Assembly: GCF_010093235.1 (NCBI RefSeq)
Contig: NZ_PDWP01000017.1
Coordinates: 29,835-93,834 of the forward strand
DNA from: Pseudoxanthomonas suwonensis
GTDB lineage: Bacteria > Pseudomonadota > Gammaproteobacteria > Xanthomonadales > Xanthomonadaceae
Length of the DNA stretch: 64,000 nt
Direction: 5' to 3'
Shown here: in pieces, positions 36,387-46,057 of the stretch
How the letters are laid out: each line of letters begins with the position of its first letter
Position numbering within the stretch: position 1 is the stretch's first letter
Translations under genes and position numbers: made by a program
The notes under the pieces: model-generated
What the model was told of the DNA's origin: nothing
Seen by the model: only the letters and a program-made list of their open reading frames with translations
Databases searched by the model: none

Positions 36387-36404
36387 AAGGATGGGGCGAC
36401 GCCG

Positions 36405-37430
36405 CTAGAACAGCTCGCCGGTGTCCCGCGCCGGGGCGACCAGGCCGAGGTGGCGATAGGCCTTGGACGTGGCCATGCGCCCGCGCGCGGTGCGCACCAG
36501 GAAGCCCTGCTGGATCAGGTACGGCTCGATCACGTCCTCGAGCGTGCCGCGCTCCTCCGACAGCGACGCGGCCAGCGATTCCACGCCCACCGGGCCGCCG
36601 TCGAAGTGGCCGATGATGGTGTTGAGCAGCCGCCGGTCGAGTTCGTCGAAGCCCTCCGGGTCGACCTTGAGCATGGCCATGGCCGCCTGCGCCACCGCCT
36701 GGTCGATGCGCCCGCCGGCCCTGACCTGGGCGTAGTCACGCACCCGGCGCAGCAGGCGGTTGGCGACGCGCGGCGGGCCGCGCGCGCGGCGGGCGATCTC
36801 GCCGGCGCCATCCGGTTCGCAGTCGATGCCCAGGATCCGCGCCGAACGGCGCACGATCCGGGTCAGCTCCTCGGGCGTGTAGAACTCCAGGCGCTGGACG
36901 ATGCCGAAGCGGTCGCGCAGCGGCGCGGTCAGCAGGCCGGCGCGGGTGGTGGCGCCGATCAGGGTGAACGGCGGCAGGTCCAGCTTGATCGAGCGCGCGG
37001 CCGGGCCCTCGCCGATCATGATGTCGATCTGGAAGTCCTCCATCGCGGGATAGAGCACTTCCTCGACCACCGGCGACATGCGGTGGATCTCGTCGATGAA
37101 CAGCACGTCGTGCGGCTGCAGGTTGGTCAGCAGCGCGGCCAGGTCGCCGGCCTTCTCGATCACCGGGCCGGAGGTGACCCGCAGGTTCACTCCCAGCTCG
37201 TTGGCGATGACGTGGCTCAGCGTGGTCTTGCCCAGGCCCGGCGGACCGAAGATCAGCACGTGGTCCAGCGCCTCGCCGCGGGCGCGGGCAGCCTCGATGT
37301 AGATGCCCAGCTGCTCGCGGACCGGCTGCTGGCCGAGGTATTCGTCCAGTCGCTGCGGCCGGATCGAGGCTTCCAGGGCCTCGTCCTCGCGGGTGGCGCC
37401 GGCGCCGAGGATGCTGCGGTGTTCGTTCAT
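36405..37430 (-). CDS. ruvB: Holliday junction branch migration ATPase RuvB
   Basis: The hexameric motor of the RuvABC resolvasome. The 341-residue protein has Walker [11 protein letters not shown] (about residues 66-75), Walker [11 protein letters not shown], sensor 1 [11 protein letters not shown], the arginine-finger region LRDRFGI, and the C-terminal winged-helix domain with [17 protein letters not shown]. It is separated from ruvA and ruvC by kup but lies in the same direction. Confidence 0.98.
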   Translation of the reverse strand: MNEHRSILGAGATREDEALEASIRPQRLDEYLGQQPVREQLGIYIEAARARGEALDHVLIFGPPGLGKTTLSHVIANELGVNLRVTSGPVIEKAGDLAALLTNLQPHDVLFIDEIHRMSPVVEEVLYPAMEDFQIDIMIGEGPAARSIKLDLPPFTLIGATTRAGLLTAPLRDRFGIVQRLEFYTPEELTRIVRRSARILGIDCEPDGAGEIARRARGPPRVANRLLRRVRDYAQVRAGGRIDQAVAQAAMAMLKVDPEGFDELDRRLLNTIIGHFDGGPVGVESLAASLSEERGTLEDVIEPYLIQQGFLVRTARGRMATSKAYRHLGLVAPARDTGELF

Positions 37431-37496
37431 GCCGCGATTATGGCCGTTGCCGGTCGCGCGTGCCGAGACTCCTGGCGGCCGGGCCGAGCCCGGGCG

Positions 37497-39419
37497 TCAG
37501 ATCTCGACCTGCGCGCCCAGTTCGACCAGGCGGTTGCCGGGGATGCGGAAGAAGCCGGTGGCCGGCGCCGCGTTGCGGTGCATGACCGCGAACAGCTTGT
37601 CGCGCCAGGTCGGCATGCCGCGGCGTGCGCCGGCAACCACGTTCTCGCGGCTGGCGAAGTAGGTGGTATCCATCGGGTCCATGGACAGGCCGTCGCGGTC
37701 GCAGGCACGCATCAGCGCCAGCGGCACGTCCGGGGGCTCCATGAAGCCGAACCGGACCATCACCCGGTAGAAGTCGTCGCCGATCGCGTCGACCCGGATC
37801 CGCTTCTCCACCGGCGCATACGGCACCGGCAGTGTCTCCACGGTCAGGAACACGTTGCGCTCGTGCAGCACCTTGTTGTGCTTGAGGTTGTGCAGCAGCG
37901 CGTGCGGCACCAGGCCGGGATCGGCGGTGAGGAAGATCGCCGTGCCGGGCACCCGCACCGGCGGCGCCAGCATCAGGCCGGGCAGGAAGGTGTCCACGCG
38001 GATGCCGTCCTTGCGGATCTCCTCGCGCAGCAGCGCGCGGCCGCGGCGCCAGGTACGCATCAGGGTGAACAGCACCAGGCCCAGCACCACCGGGAACCAG
38101 GCGCCCTGCAGCAGCTTGGCGCCGTTGGCGACCACGAAGGCCACGTCGATGAAGAAGAACGCCACGCACAGCGCCAGGATCCAGCGCCGCCCGGCAGGCC
38201 ACAGCGCGCGCGCCACCAGGGCCAGCAGCAGGGTGTCGATCAGCATCGTGGCCGAGACCGAGATGCCGTAGGCCACGGCCAGGTTGGAGGAGCTGCGGAA
38301 CACCAGCACCAGGCCGATCACCATCACCATCAGCATCCAGTTGATGCCGGGCACGTAGATCTGGCCGATGGCCTCGCTGGAGGTGTGCTTGATGCGCATG
38401 CGCGGGATGTAGCCCAGCTGCATGGCCTGGCGGCCGATCGAGAACGCGCCGGTGATCACCGCCTGCGAGGCGATCACCGCCGCCATCGTCGCCAGCACGA
38501 TCATCGGGTACAGCGCCCAGGCCGGCACCGACTCGTAGAACGGGTTGCGCACCAGTTCCGGGTGCTCGAGCACCAGCGCGCCCTGGCCCAGGTAGTTGAG
38601 CACCAGGCACGGCAGCACGAAGAAGTACCAGCCGTGGCGGATCGGGCGCGCGCCGAAGTGGCCCATGTCCGCGTACAGCGCCTCGCCGCCGGTCACCGCC
38701 AGCACCACCGCGCCGAGGATGAACACGCCGTGCCAGCCGTGGTCGGCGAAGAACAGCACCGCCCACCACGGGTTGAACGCCTTGAGCACCTCGGGAGCCT
38801 TGATGATGTTCCAGGCGCCGATCGCGGCGATGGCCACGAACCAGAGCATGGTCACCGGCCCGAACACCTTGCCCACCTTGGCGGTGCCGAAACGCTGCCC
38901 GGCGAACAGCACCACGAGCACGACGATGGTCAGCGGCACGATGAAGTGGTGCAGGCCCGGCGCGGCCACCTCCAGGCCCTCCATCGCCCCCAGCACGGAG
39001 ATGGCCGGGGTGATCACGCCGTCGCCGAAGAACAGCGAGGCGCCGAAGATGCCGAGGATGCCGACCACGTAGGCCGAGCGCGAGCCGTTGCGCAGGGTGC
39101 GCTGGGCCAGGGCCATCAGCGCCATGATGCCGCCCTCGCCATCGTTGTCGGCGCGCATGATGATGGTCACGTACTTCAGCGTGACCACCACCATCAGCGA
39201 CCAGAACGCCAGCGACAGCACGCCCAGCACGGTGTCGTGGTCGCTGGTCAGGCCGTAGTGCGGCGAGAACGCTTCCTTGAGCGTGTACAGCGGACTGGTG
39301 CCGATGTCGCCGAAGACCACGCCGATGGCGCCCAGCACCAGGGCCAGGTGCGAGCCGCCCGGCCCGTGGGCACCGGGCCCGTGGCCGGCATGTGGGGACG
39401 GCGATGACGCTGCGGACAT
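37497..39419 (-). CDS. kup: Low-affinity potassium uptake protein Kup
   Basis: A potassium/proton symporter of the KUP/HAK family. The 640-residue protein has a short glycine/histidine-rich cytoplasmic N-terminus, then [27 protein letters not shown], the family hallmark in the first membrane segment. About twelve segments follow to residue 440, then a cytoplasmic C-terminal domain with the [19 protein letters not shown] motif. It lies 49 bases downstream of ruvA and 66 bases upstream of ruvB, splitting the ruv genes. Confidence 0.97.
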   Translation of the reverse strand: MSAASSPSPHAGHGPGAHGPGGSHLALVLGAIGVVFGDIGTSPLYTLKEAFSPHYGLTSDHDTVLGVLSLAFWSLMVVVTLKYVTIIMRADNDGEGGIMALMALAQRTLRNGSRSAYVVGILGIFGASLFFGDGVITPAISVLGAMEGLEVAAPGLHHFIVPLTIVVLVVLFAGQRFGTAKVGKVFGPVTMLWFVAIAAIGAWNIIKAPEVLKAFNPWWAVLFFADHGWHGVFILGAVVLAVTGGEALYADMGHFGARPIRHGWYFFVLPCLVLNYLGQGALVLEHPELVRNPFYESVPAWALYPMIVLATMAAVIASQAVITGAFSIGRQAMQLGYIPRMRIKHTSSEAIGQIYVPGINWMLMVMVIGLVLVFRSSSNLAVAYGISVSATMLIDTLLLALVARALWPAGRRWILALCVAFFFIDVAFVVANGAKLLQGAWFPVVLGLVLFTLMRTWRRGRALLREEIRKDGIRVDTFLPGLMLAPPVRVPGTAIFLTADPGLVPHALLHNLKHNKVLHERNVFLTVETLPVPYAPVEKRIRVDAIGDDFYRVMVRFGFMEPPDVPLALMRACDRDGLSMDPMDTTYFASRENVVAGARRGMPTWRDKLFAVMHRNAAPATGFFRIPGNRLVELGAQVEI

Positions 39420-39468
39420 GGCGGGCGAACCTTAGCGCGGTCGGGCGTGAGCAGGGCGCGAGCGCGCC

Positions 39469-40059
39469 TCAGCGCAGGGCCGACTGCAACGCCTTGCGGA
39501 GGATGGCGGCGGCCTCGTCGCCCGGTGCCGCGGCGTCGCGGGCCATGCGCTGGGCCTCGGCCGGCTTGTAGCCGAGCTGCTGCAGGGCGGTGGCGGCGTC
39601 GGCCAGCGGGTCGCCGGGGGCCGCCGTCAACCCGGCCCCGGCGCCGCCGCCGGCCAGGTCGGCGGCGCGGTCGCGCAGCTCCACCACCATGCGCTCGGCG
39701 GTCTTCTTGCCGATGCCGGGGATCCGGGTCAGGGCGGTGACGTCGCCGGCCTGGATCAGCCGCGCGAACTCGTCCACGCTCACTCCCGACAGCACCGCCA
39801 GCGCGATCTTGGCGCCTATGCCGCTGACTTTCTGCACGTCGCGGAACAGCCGTCGCTCGCCCTCGCGCAGGAAGCCGTACAGCGAGACGCTGTCCTCCTT
39901 CTGCGCGTAGTGGGTGAACAGCGAGACTTCCCGGCCCAGCTCGGGCAGGTCGTAGAAGGTGCTCATCGGCGCCTCCAGCTCGTAACCGACGCCGTTGACG
40001 TCGACCACCAGCCACGGCGGCTGCTTGAGGACCAGGGTTCCGCGCAGTCTTCCAATCAT
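39469..40059 (-). CDS. ruvA: Holliday junction-binding protein RuvA
   Basis: RuvA tetramers hold the four-way junction and load RuvB. The 196-residue protein has the N-terminal OB-fold ([29 protein letters not shown]), two helix-hairpin-helix motifs ([15 protein letters not shown] and [19 protein letters not shown]), an alanine/glycine-rich flexible linker near residues 140-150, and the C-terminal RuvB-binding domain ([20 protein letters not shown]). A long inverted repeat separates it from ruvC. Confidence 0.97.
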   Translation of the reverse strand: MIGRLRGTLVLKQPPWLVVDVNGVGYELEAPMSTFYDLPELGREVSLFTHYAQKEDSVSLYGFLREGERRLFRDVQKVSGIGAKIALAVLSGVSVDEFARLIQAGDVTALTRIPGIGKKTAERMVVELRDRAADLAGGGAGAGLTAAPGDPLADAATALQQLGYKPAEAQRMARDAAAPGDEAAAILRKALQSALR

Positions 40060-40077
40060 GGGGGGCTCCTACGGAGC

Positions 40078-40187
40078 GTGATTCGGGATTCGTGATTGGT
40101 GATTCGAGAAAGCAAAAGCGAAAGCGCCGGCACGGCAGGAAGGCGCCCGCGCTTTCCACGAATCACCAATGACGAATCACCAATCAC
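40078..40187. repeat. Inverted repeat built of GGTGATT-type heptamers between ruvC and ruvA
   Basis: Two 29-base arms, 40078-40106 and 40159-40187, are inverted copies matching at 26 of 29 positions. Each is made of GTGATTSG-like units such as GATTCGTGATTGGTGATTCG. The 52-base centre adds more pairing (GAAAGCG with CGCTTTC), so the whole element could fold into a long hairpin. It fills the ruvC-ruvA spacer. The same heptamer makes the tandem array beside clpB and the ends of the 49.2 kb spacer. Confidence 0.8.
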
Positions 40188-40191
40188 GGCT

Positions 40192-40737
40192 CTATTTCCT
40201 CCAGGCCAGCTTCGTGCTGACCCCCAGCCTCTGTGCGGTGGCACGCACATGTGCATGGGTCAGGGCGATGGCCAGGGCGTCGGCGGCGTCGGCCTGCAGC
40301 TTGCCCGGCAATCCAAGCATGGCCGCGACCATGTGCTGGACCTGGGCCTTGTCGGCGGCGCCGGTGCCGACCACGGCCAGCTTCACCTCGCGCGCGGCGT
40401 ACTCGGACACCGGCAGGTCGCGCAGCACCACCGCGCTGATCGCCGCGCCGCGGGCCTGGCCCAGCTTGAGCGCCGAATCCGCGCTGCGGCCCACGAACAC
40501 CTGCTCGATCGCCACTTCCTGCGGCCGGTACTCCTCGATCAGCCCGGTCAACCCGTGCAGCAGCCGCTTCAGGCGCGCGGCGAAGTCGCCTTCGCCCAGC
40601 AGCACCAGCGGCTGGTGGTGCACATGGCGCACCCTGCCCGCCGGGTCGACGTCGATGATGCCCACGCCGGTGCGCTGCGAACCCGGGTCGATCCCGAGGA
40701 TGCGGATGGCGGGCAACGGCACGCGCGCGGCGTTCAT
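40192..40737 (-). CDS. ruvC: Holliday junction resolvase RuvC
   Basis: The endonuclease that cuts Holliday junctions. The 181-residue protein starts [24 protein letters not shown]. Catalytic acidic residues appear in the expected contexts: D17 in ILGIDPGS, the glutamate in VAIEQVFVG (about residue 77), and the two aspartates in [13 protein letters not shown] (about 149-152). The N-terminus has nine residues ahead of the usual start and no closer initiation codon. It is followed by the inverted repeat and ruvA. Confidence 0.97.
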   Translation of the reverse strand: MNAARVPLPAIRILGIDPGSQRTGVGIIDVDPAGRVRHVHHQPLVLLGEGDFAARLKRLLHGLTGLIEEYRPQEVAIEQVFVGRSADSALKLGQARGAAISAVVLRDLPVSEYAAREVKLAVVGTGAADKAQVQHMVAAMLGLPGKLQADAADALAIALTHAHVRATAQRLGVSTKLAWRK

Positions 40738-40795
40738 GCGCCCGCCCCCGGCGCCTTCCGGCCCGCCGCCTGTTCGCCCCGGGCCGGATGCATGC

Positions 40796-41518
40796 TCAGC
40801 CGGCGTCGCCCAGGTCGGCGTTCGAATAGACGTTCTGCACGTCGTCCAGGTCCTCGAGCATGTGCAGCAGCTTCTGCACCTGCTGCGCGGTCTCGCCGGA
40901 CACGGCGACGTCGTTGTCGGCGCGGAAGGTCACCTCGGCATAGCCCGGGGCCAGGCCGGCGGCTTCCATGGCCTGCTTCACCGCCTCGAAGTTCTCCGGC
41001 GCGGTGACCACGTCGATCGCGCCATCGTCCGGATACACGACCACGTCGTCGGCACCGGCCTCGATCGCCGCCTCGGTCACTTTCTCCTCGTCGGCGCCCT
41101 CGTAGCTGAGCACGCCCAAGCGCTTGAACATGAAGGCGACCGAGCCCTCGGTGCCCATGTTGCCGCCGCACTTGGAGAAGGCGTGTCGCACGTCGGCCAC
41201 GGTGCGCACGCGGTTGTCGGTCAGGCAGTCGACGATCACGGCGACGCCGCCGGGGGCGTAGCCCTCGTAGCGCACTTCCTCGTACTCGACGCCTTCGAGC
41301 TCGCCGGTGGCCTTCTTGATCGCGCGCTCGATCACGTCCTTGGACATGTTCGACGACAATGCCTTGTCCACCGCCGCGCGCAGGCGCGGGTTGTTGTTCG
41401 GATCGCCTCCGCCGGCGCGGGCGGCGACGCCGATCTCGCGGATCAGCTTGGTGAAAATCTTGCCGCGCTTGGCGTCGCTGGCGTTCTTGCGCGCTTCGAT
41501 CGAGGGACCACGACCCAT
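40796..41518 (-). CDS. YebC/PmpR-family transcriptional regulator / translation-associated protein
   Basis: A 240-residue member of the YebC family. The hallmark N-terminus is [29 protein letters not shown], followed by [44 protein letters not shown] and [12 protein letters not shown]. The family includes DNA-binding regulators and, in other members, factors that help ribosomes at proline stretches; which applies here is not visible. Position immediately upstream of ruvC is a conserved gammaproteobacterial arrangement. Confidence 0.95.
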   Translation of the reverse strand: MGRGPSIEARKNASDAKRGKIFTKLIREIGVAARAGGGDPNNNPRLRAAVDKALSSNMSKDVIERAIKKATGELEGVEYEEVRYEGYAPGGVAVIVDCLTDNRVRTVADVRHAFSKCGGNMGTEGSVAFMFKRLGVLSYEGADEEKVTEAAIEAGADDVVVYPDDGAIDVVTAPENFEAVKQAMEAAGLAPGYAEVTFRADNDVAVSGETAQQVQKLLHMLEDLDDVQNVYSNADLGDAG

Positions 41519-41554
41519 GGGCGTACCGTTCGTACTGCGTTGCGAAGCGACGGA

Positions 41555-42226
41555 TTATAGCCGGCCGCCACCATCCCCAGCGCTGCCGGCCGACGCCGGC
41601 ACGAACGCGCCGGTGCGCAGGAAGGCCGCCACCTGCCGCGCAGCCTTGGCCGACAGCACCAGTCCGGTATGGCTGGCGCGTATCCGGCAGTACGCATTGG
41701 CCCCGGGAAGCCGGGTCTCCTCCAGGGCCCCGGGGCCGTCCGAATCCGGCCCCACGGCCGACAGCAGCCTGCCGACGCCACGCGGCGAGTCGCCGGCGAC
41801 CACTCCCAGCTCCGCCCTCCCCCGCCACGGCTGGCAGCCGCACAGCAGCAGCGGCGCGCTGCGTCCCAGCGCCCAGGCCAGGGCCCGGTGCGTGGCCAGG
41901 AAACGGGCCGTGGCGCTGCCGCACAGCGGGGAACCCAGGCAGACCACCCGCCGCACCGGCAGCTCCGGGTAGCGGCGCAGGACCTCCACCGCGATCAGTC
42001 CGCCCAGGCTGTGCCCGGCGAGGTTGCATGGCGGGCCGGCGCGCAGCCGCTCCGCCAGGGCGGCGATCGCCGGCTCCGGCCCGCCGAGGATGCTGGGATA
42101 GCCGAAACCTTCGACCTCGAACCCGAGCCTGCGCAGCCGCAGCGCCAGCGGCAGCAACCACCAGGGCGAGTTCCACAGGCCGTGCACCAGCAGCACCCTT
42201 TCACGGGCCGGGGCCGGTGCCGCCAT
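41555..42226 (-). CDS. Alpha/beta-hydrolase (lipase/esterase-like)
   Basis: A 223-residue alpha/beta-hydrolase. The N-terminal VLLVHGLWNSPWWLLPLALRL provides the oxyanion HG motif. The nucleophile elbow GHSLGG (serine at about residue 73) follows the strand PPCNLA. CLGSPLCGS and a late RIRASHTGLVLS histidine near residue 193 complete a plausible triad, with an acidic member in GDSPRGVG. No signal peptide is seen, so it may be cytoplasmic. Its start shares one base with the stop of the upstream AraC regulator (TGATG), suggesting the regulator and hydrolase are co-translated. Confidence 0.85.
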   Translation of the reverse strand: MAAPAPARERVLLVHGLWNSPWWLLPLALRLRRLGFEVEGFGYPSILGGPEPAIAALAERLRAGPPCNLAGHSLGGLIAVEVLRRYPELPVRRVVCLGSPLCGSATARFLATHRALAWALGRSAPLLLCGCQPWRGRAELGVVAGDSPRGVGRLLSAVGPDSDGPGALEETRLPGANAYCRIRASHTGLVLSAKAARQVAAFLRTGAFVPASAGSAGDGGGRL

Positions 42227-43056
42227 CAGGCCGCGGCCTCCTGCTGCTTGCGCTTCCAGGCCCGCGGCGAGACCCCGGCATGCGACTTGAACGCGCGCGA
42301 CAGCGCCGCCTCGCTGCCATAACCGACCTCGGAGGCGACCACCTTCAACGGCCGGCCGCGACGCAGCGCCTGCTGGGCCAGGCGCACGCGCCAGCCCTGC
42401 AGGTACTGGCCCGGCGTCAGCCCGACCACCTCGCGGAAGGTCTCGGCGAACACGCTGCGCGACATGCCGGCCGCCTCGGCCAGTTCCTCCAGCGTCCATT
42501 CCCGCGCCGGCGCTTCATGCATGGCCACCAGCGCATGGCGCAGGCGCGCCTGCGCCAGGCCGGCCAGCAGCCCGCCCTTCACCTCGCCCTGCTCCATCAG
42601 ATGGCGCAGCAACTGGATCATGACCACCTCGAACAGGCGGTCGACCATGGCCTGGCGGCCACAACGGTGGTCGAAGGCTTCCTCGAACAGCAGGTCCAGC
42701 ACGGGCCCCGTCCCGGCCAGGGCGGACAGCGGGACGCAGGTGAAGGCCGGCAGCGCCGCCGCCAGCGGGTTCTGCGCGCCACCGTCGAAATGCAGGTCGG
42801 CGCAGGCCATGTCCGCGCCCAGCTCCGGATCGCTGTTGAAGCGGTGCGGCATCGGCCGCGGATACAGCAGCAGGCTGGGCTCCTCGACCAGAACCGGCGG
42901 CCCGCCGTGGGACACCTCCAGCGGCCCGCGCCGGACCAGGTGCATCTGGCCGGTGTCGCGGTCCTCCAGCAGGTTGATGCCGCACAGCGCGCCGGCATTG
43001 AACACGCGCGCGCTTACCGGGAAACGCTCCAGCAGTACCGCCAGCCGATCGACCAT
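42226..43056 (-). CDS. AraC-family transcriptional regulator with cupin sensor domain
   Basis: A 276-residue regulator. The N-terminal cupin-like sensor (about 15-175) contains VEEPSLLLYPRPMPHRF and FDGGAQNPLAAALPAF, as in the AraC subgroup with a Cupin_6 domain. The C-terminal double HTH (about 180-270) includes WTLEELAEAAGMSRSVFAETFREVVGLTPGQYLQGWRVRLA and VGYGSEAALSRAFKSHAGVSPRAW. The start at 43056 follows AGGAGG at optimal spacing. It is coupled to the downstream hydrolase gene. The ligand is unknown. Confidence 0.92.
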   Translation of the reverse strand: MVDRLAVLLERFPVSARVFNAGALCGINLLEDRDTGQMHLVRRGPLEVSHGGPPVLVEEPSLLLYPRPMPHRFNSDPELGADMACADLHFDGGAQNPLAAALPAFTCVPLSALAGTGPVLDLLFEEAFDHRCGRQAMVDRLFEVVMIQLLRHLMEQGEVKGGLLAGLAQARLRHALVAMHEAPAREWTLEELAEAAGMSRSVFAETFREVVGLTPGQYLQGWRVRLAQQALRRGRPLKVVASEVGYGSEAALSRAFKSHAGVSPRAWKRKQQEAAA

Positions 43057-43118
43057 AACCGCCTCCTTTGTCGCGCCGCAGGCTCCAGACTGGCGCGGCA
43101 AACGCGCGCCAGCGCGGC

Positions 43119-43637
43119 TCAGGCCGCCGGGCGGCGCAGGATGTATTCCAGGTCGCGCACGCGCCCGACCGGGAACTCGTAGGTGCCGACCTTCTCGTAA
43201 CCGTGCCGCGCGTAGAAGCGCTGGGCGCCGTCGTTGCCCGACCACACGCCGATCCACAGGGTGCGCGGACCGTCGCGGAGCAGCCAGCGCTCGGCCTCGG
43301 CGAAGATGCGCCCGCCCCAGCCCGCATTCTGGTGCGAGGCCAGGACGTACAACCGCTTCAGCTCCCCGTCGCCGGGGGCCACTTCCGGGTGCGGCAGGCC
43401 GCAGGGGCCGGCGGCGGCATGGCCGACCGCGACGCCGTCGTCCTCCAGCAGCCACACCGCATAGTCCGGGTGCGCCAGGATCGTCGCCTGGCGCCCCACT
43501 TCATAGGCCTCGGACAGGAAGGCCTCGAGGTCCTCCGGCGGGTAGAGATGGCCGAAGGTCTCGGTGAAGGTGCGCGCGCACAGCGACGACAGCGTCGCCG
43601 CATCGTCGACCGTCGCGCGCCGGATGAGCAGGCTCAC
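43119..43637 (-). CDS. GNAT-family N-acetyltransferase
   Basis: A 172-residue acetyltransferase. The N-terminal IRRATVDDAATLSSL and FTETFGHLYPPEDLEAFL match the GNAT group that includes YjgM/PaiA-like enzymes. The acetyl-CoA region is LKRLYVLASHQNAGWGGRIFAEAERW, and the end FYARHGYEKVGTYEFPVG is typical. The start is a GTG at 43637 overlapping the stop of the acidic-tail protein by four bases (GTGA), so expression depends on that gene. Substrate unknown. Confidence 0.88.
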   Translation of the reverse strand: MSLLIRRATVDDAATLSSLCARTFTETFGHLYPPEDLEAFLSEAYEVGRQATILAHPDYAVWLLEDDGVAVGHAAAGPCGLPHPEVAPGDGELKRLYVLASHQNAGWGGRIFAEAERWLLRDGPRTLWIGVWSGNDGAQRFYARHGYEKVGTYEFPVGRVRDLEYILRRPAA

Positions 43638-43927
43638 TCGTCCTCGTCTTCTTCTTCGTCGAGGTCCTCGTCGTCGTCGAGGTCCTCTTCTTCCTCGTCC
43701 TCTTCCTCTTCGGCGTCCTCGTCGTACTCGTAGTCTTCCTCGCCGAAGTCCTCGCCGTCCCAGCGGCCTTCGCCATCGGGCACGAAGGCCAGCGCCATCG
43801 ACGCCGGCGAGGTGCCGACGCGGACCAGCCAGCCGCCGAACACGCGGGCGCGCTCGGTCACCAGGGCCGGGTCGGAACCCTCGTTGCCCAGGCGTTCCCA
43901 TTCAAGTGCAAAAGCAAACTCGGTCAT
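43634..43927 (-). CDS. Small protein with polyacidic C-terminal tail
   Basis: A 97-residue protein beginning MTEFAFALEWERLGNEGSD. Residues 1-57 look like a small folded domain (ARVFGGWLVRVGTSPASMALAFVPDGEGRWD). Residues 58-97 contain 32 Asp or Glu out of 40. No homologue comes to mind. Such tails occur in DNA mimics, histone-chaperone-like proteins and metal-binding proteins, but nothing here selects among them. It is coupled to the GNAT gene and starts 119 bases after the aspS stop in the same direction. The GAG/GAC repeats in the DNA match the tail, so slippage could change its length. Confidence 0.8.
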   Translation of the reverse strand: MTEFAFALEWERLGNEGSDPALVTERARVFGGWLVRVGTSPASMALAFVPDGEGRWDGEDFGEEDYEYDEDAEEEEDEEEEDLDDDEDLDEEEDEDE

Positions 43928-43954
43928 CGAACAGCTCCGTCTGATCAATTGGAG

Positions 43955-43975
43955 CCTCCCTTGGGTCAAGGGAGG
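43955..43975 (-). terminator. Perfect hairpin between aspS and the acidic-tail gene
   Basis: CCTCCCTTG (43955-43963) and CAAGGGAGG (43967-43975) form a nine-pair stem with a three-base loop in the 119-base spacer after aspS. There is no clear U-run (CTCCAATT follows on the minus strand). It could be a weak aspS terminator or a leader structure for the acidic-tail gene. Confidence 0.45.
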
Positions 43976-44046
43976 ACGCGGCGGCAGCCGCGGGGATTGC
44001 GGGAGAAACCCACCCGGCATCGCGCCAGCGCGATGCAGGGCAGGCC

Positions 44047-45804
44047 TTACTTGTGCAGCGATTCTTCGCGTACCTTCACGTGGACCTCGGCCAGCTGTTC
44101 GGCCGGGATCGGCGACGGCGCGCCGGTCATCAGGCACTGCGCCGAGGTGGTCTTCGGGAACGGGATCACGTCGCGGATCGACTCGGTGCCGGCCATCAGC
44201 GCGGCGATGCGGTCGATGCCGAAGGCGATGCCGCCGTGCGGCGGGGCGCCGTACTTGAGCGCGTCCAGCAGGAACCCGAACTTGGCCTCGGCCTCCTCGG
44301 CGCCGATGCCCAGCAGCTCGAACACCGCGCTCTGCATCTCCGGGCGGTGGATGCGGATCGAGCCGCCGCCGATCTCGTTGCCGTTGAGCACCATGTCGTA
44401 GCCGCGCGACACCGCGGTCTTCGCGTGCGCGCGCAGCTCGGCGATGTCGTCCACGGCCGGGGCGGTGAACGGGTGGTGCAGGGCCACGTAGCGCTGCTCC
44501 TCCTCGTCCCACTCGAACATCGGGAAGTCGGTGACCCACAGCGGGCGCCAGCCCTCGGCGACCAGGCCGAAGTCCCTGCCGGCCTTCAGGCGCAGCGCGC
44601 CCATGAAGTCGGAGACCTTGTTGTAGCCGCCGGCGCCGAAGAACACGATGTCGCCGTTGCCGGCGCCGACGTGCTTCAGCAGCGCGGCGAAGGCGTCCTC
44701 GCCGAAGAACTTCTGGATCGGCGAGGAGACCGCACCGGCCTCGTCGATCTTGATGTAGGCCAGGCCCTTGGCGCCGAACTTGGCGGCGTGGGCGGCGTAC
44801 TCGTCGATCTGCTTGCGCGACAGGCTGGCGCCGCCGGGGATGCGCAGCGCGGCCACGCGGCCGTCCGGGTCGTTGGCCGGGCCGGTGAACACGGCAAAGC
44901 CGCTGTCCTTGACCAGGTCGGCCACGTCGACCAGCTCCAGGTCGATGCGCAGGTCCGGCTTGTCCGAGCCGTAGCGGCGCATGGCCTCGGCCCAGGTCAT
45001 GCGCGGGAACCGGGCGTCCAGCTCCACGTCCACGACCTCCTTGAAGATGTGGCGGATCATGCCTTCCACGAAGTCCTGCACGTCGCGCTCGCGCACGAAG
45101 GCGAACTCCATGTCCAGCTGGGTGAACTCCAGCTGGCGGTCGGCGCGCAGGGCCTCGTCGCGGAAGCAGCGCGCGATCTGGTAGTAGCGGTCGAAGCCGG
45201 CCACCATCAGGATCTGCTTGAACAGCTGCGGGCTCTGCGGCAGGGCGTAGAACTCGCCCGGGTGCATGCGCGCCGGCACCAGGAAGTCGCGCGCGCCTTC
45301 CGGGGTGGCCTTGGTCAGGATCGGGGTCTCGATGTCCTGGAAGCCGGCCGCGTCCAGGTAGCGGCGCAGGGCCTGCACCAGCTTGATCCGGGTGCGCTGC
45401 ATGCGCTGCATCTCCGGACGGCGCAGGTCCAGGTAGCGGTAGCGCAGGCGGGTTTCCTCGGACGGGTTCTCGTGCGCGTGGAACGGCAGCGGCGCGGCCT
45501 TGTTGAGGATGGTGATGCGGGTGGCGATCACCTCGACCTTGCCGGAGCGGATCCTGTCGTTGACCGCGTGGCGGGCGCGGACGACGCCCTCGACCTGGAT
45601 CACGTCCTCGTAGCCGAGGGAGGCGGCGACGGCGAAGACCTCGGCGTTGTCGGGCTCGACCGTGACCTGGACGATGCCTTCGTGGTCGCGCAGGTCGATG
45701 AAGCAGACGCCGCCGAGGTTGCGGGCGACGTCGGTCCAGCCGGCGAGGGTGATGGTCTGGCCGATCAGCGATTCGTCGACCAGGCCGCAGAAATGGGTAC
45801 GCAT
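44047..45804 (-). CDS. aspS: Aspartyl-tRNA synthetase
   Basis: A class IIb synthetase of 585 residues starting [18 protein letters not shown]. The OB-fold anticodon domain spans about 1-105, with [21 protein letters not shown]. The catalytic core includes the motif 2 region [24 protein letters not shown], the bacterial insertion domain (about 290-420), and motif 3 [16 protein letters not shown]. Length and the large GAD insertion mark it as bacterial-type. A stem (CCGCCCGG...CCGGGCGG, about 45828-45846) and a TAAAAT box lie upstream in the divergent spacer. Confidence 0.98.
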   Translation of the reverse strand: MRTHFCGLVDESLIGQTITLAGWTDVARNLGGVCFIDLRDHEGIVQVTVEPDNAEVFAVAASLGYEDVIQVEGVVRARHAVNDRIRSGKVEVIATRITILNKAAPLPFHAHENPSEETRLRYRYLDLRRPEMQRMQRTRIKLVQALRRYLDAAGFQDIETPILTKATPEGARDFLVPARMHPGEFYALPQSPQLFKQILMVAGFDRYYQIARCFRDEALRADRQLEFTQLDMEFAFVRERDVQDFVEGMIRHIFKEVVDVELDARFPRMTWAEAMRRYGSDKPDLRIDLELVDVADLVKDSGFAVFTGPANDPDGRVAALRIPGGASLSRKQIDEYAAHAAKFGAKGLAYIKIDEAGAVSSPIQKFFGEDAFAALLKHVGAGNGDIVFFGAGGYNKVSDFMGALRLKAGRDFGLVAEGWRPLWVTDFPMFEWDEEEQRYVALHHPFTAPAVDDIAELRAHAKTAVSRGYDMVLNGNEIGGGSIRIHRPEMQSAVFELLGIGAEEAEAKFGFLLDALKYGAPPHGGIAFGIDRIAALMAGTESIRDVIPFPKTTSAQCLMTGAPSPIPAEQLAEVHVKVREESLHK

Positions 45805-45988
45805 GCAGGCTCCGCGAGTGGGGCAACCGCCCGGCTGCCGGGCGGAAAGGGGCAATTTTACCCTCTCGCCCCGTCCCCGCGGGGCGCCTGCGGCGCACCG
45901 GTGCCACGGGGCGCCAGGCCGCGACAAAACATCTCGTTCAGGATTGTGCGGGCAGCTTGCGCGTCGAAACATGACTCGAGGTGCCCCG

Positions 45989-46057
45989 ATGATCCTGACA
46001 CCCCTGCATGACACGCCGGTGACGGCAGCCCCCCTTCCGGCGGGAAGCGCTGCATGA
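45989..46057 (+). CDS. Candidate 22-residue leader ORF coupled to the opgB-like gene
   Basis: An ATG at 45989 preceded by GAGGTG opens a 22-codon frame ([10 protein letters not shown]... ending GSAA). Its TGA overlaps the ATG of the next gene (ATGA). This could provide translational coupling. The peptide is unrecognised and may be a chance frame. The rest of the 249-base spacer from aspS holds the aspS leader stem and no other clear gene. Confidence 0.3.
   Translation: MILTPLHDTPVTAAPLPAGSAA

Noticed and set aside
36336..39407. A 1023-codon plus-strand frame opposite ruvB and kup
   Set aside because: Antisense to two clear genes; the product is a His/Gln/Arg-rich artefact.
43640..43740. Tandem GAG/GAC-like simple repeat scored as a non-coding satellite
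   Set aside because: It is fully explained by the acidic tail of the coding frame at 43634-43927.
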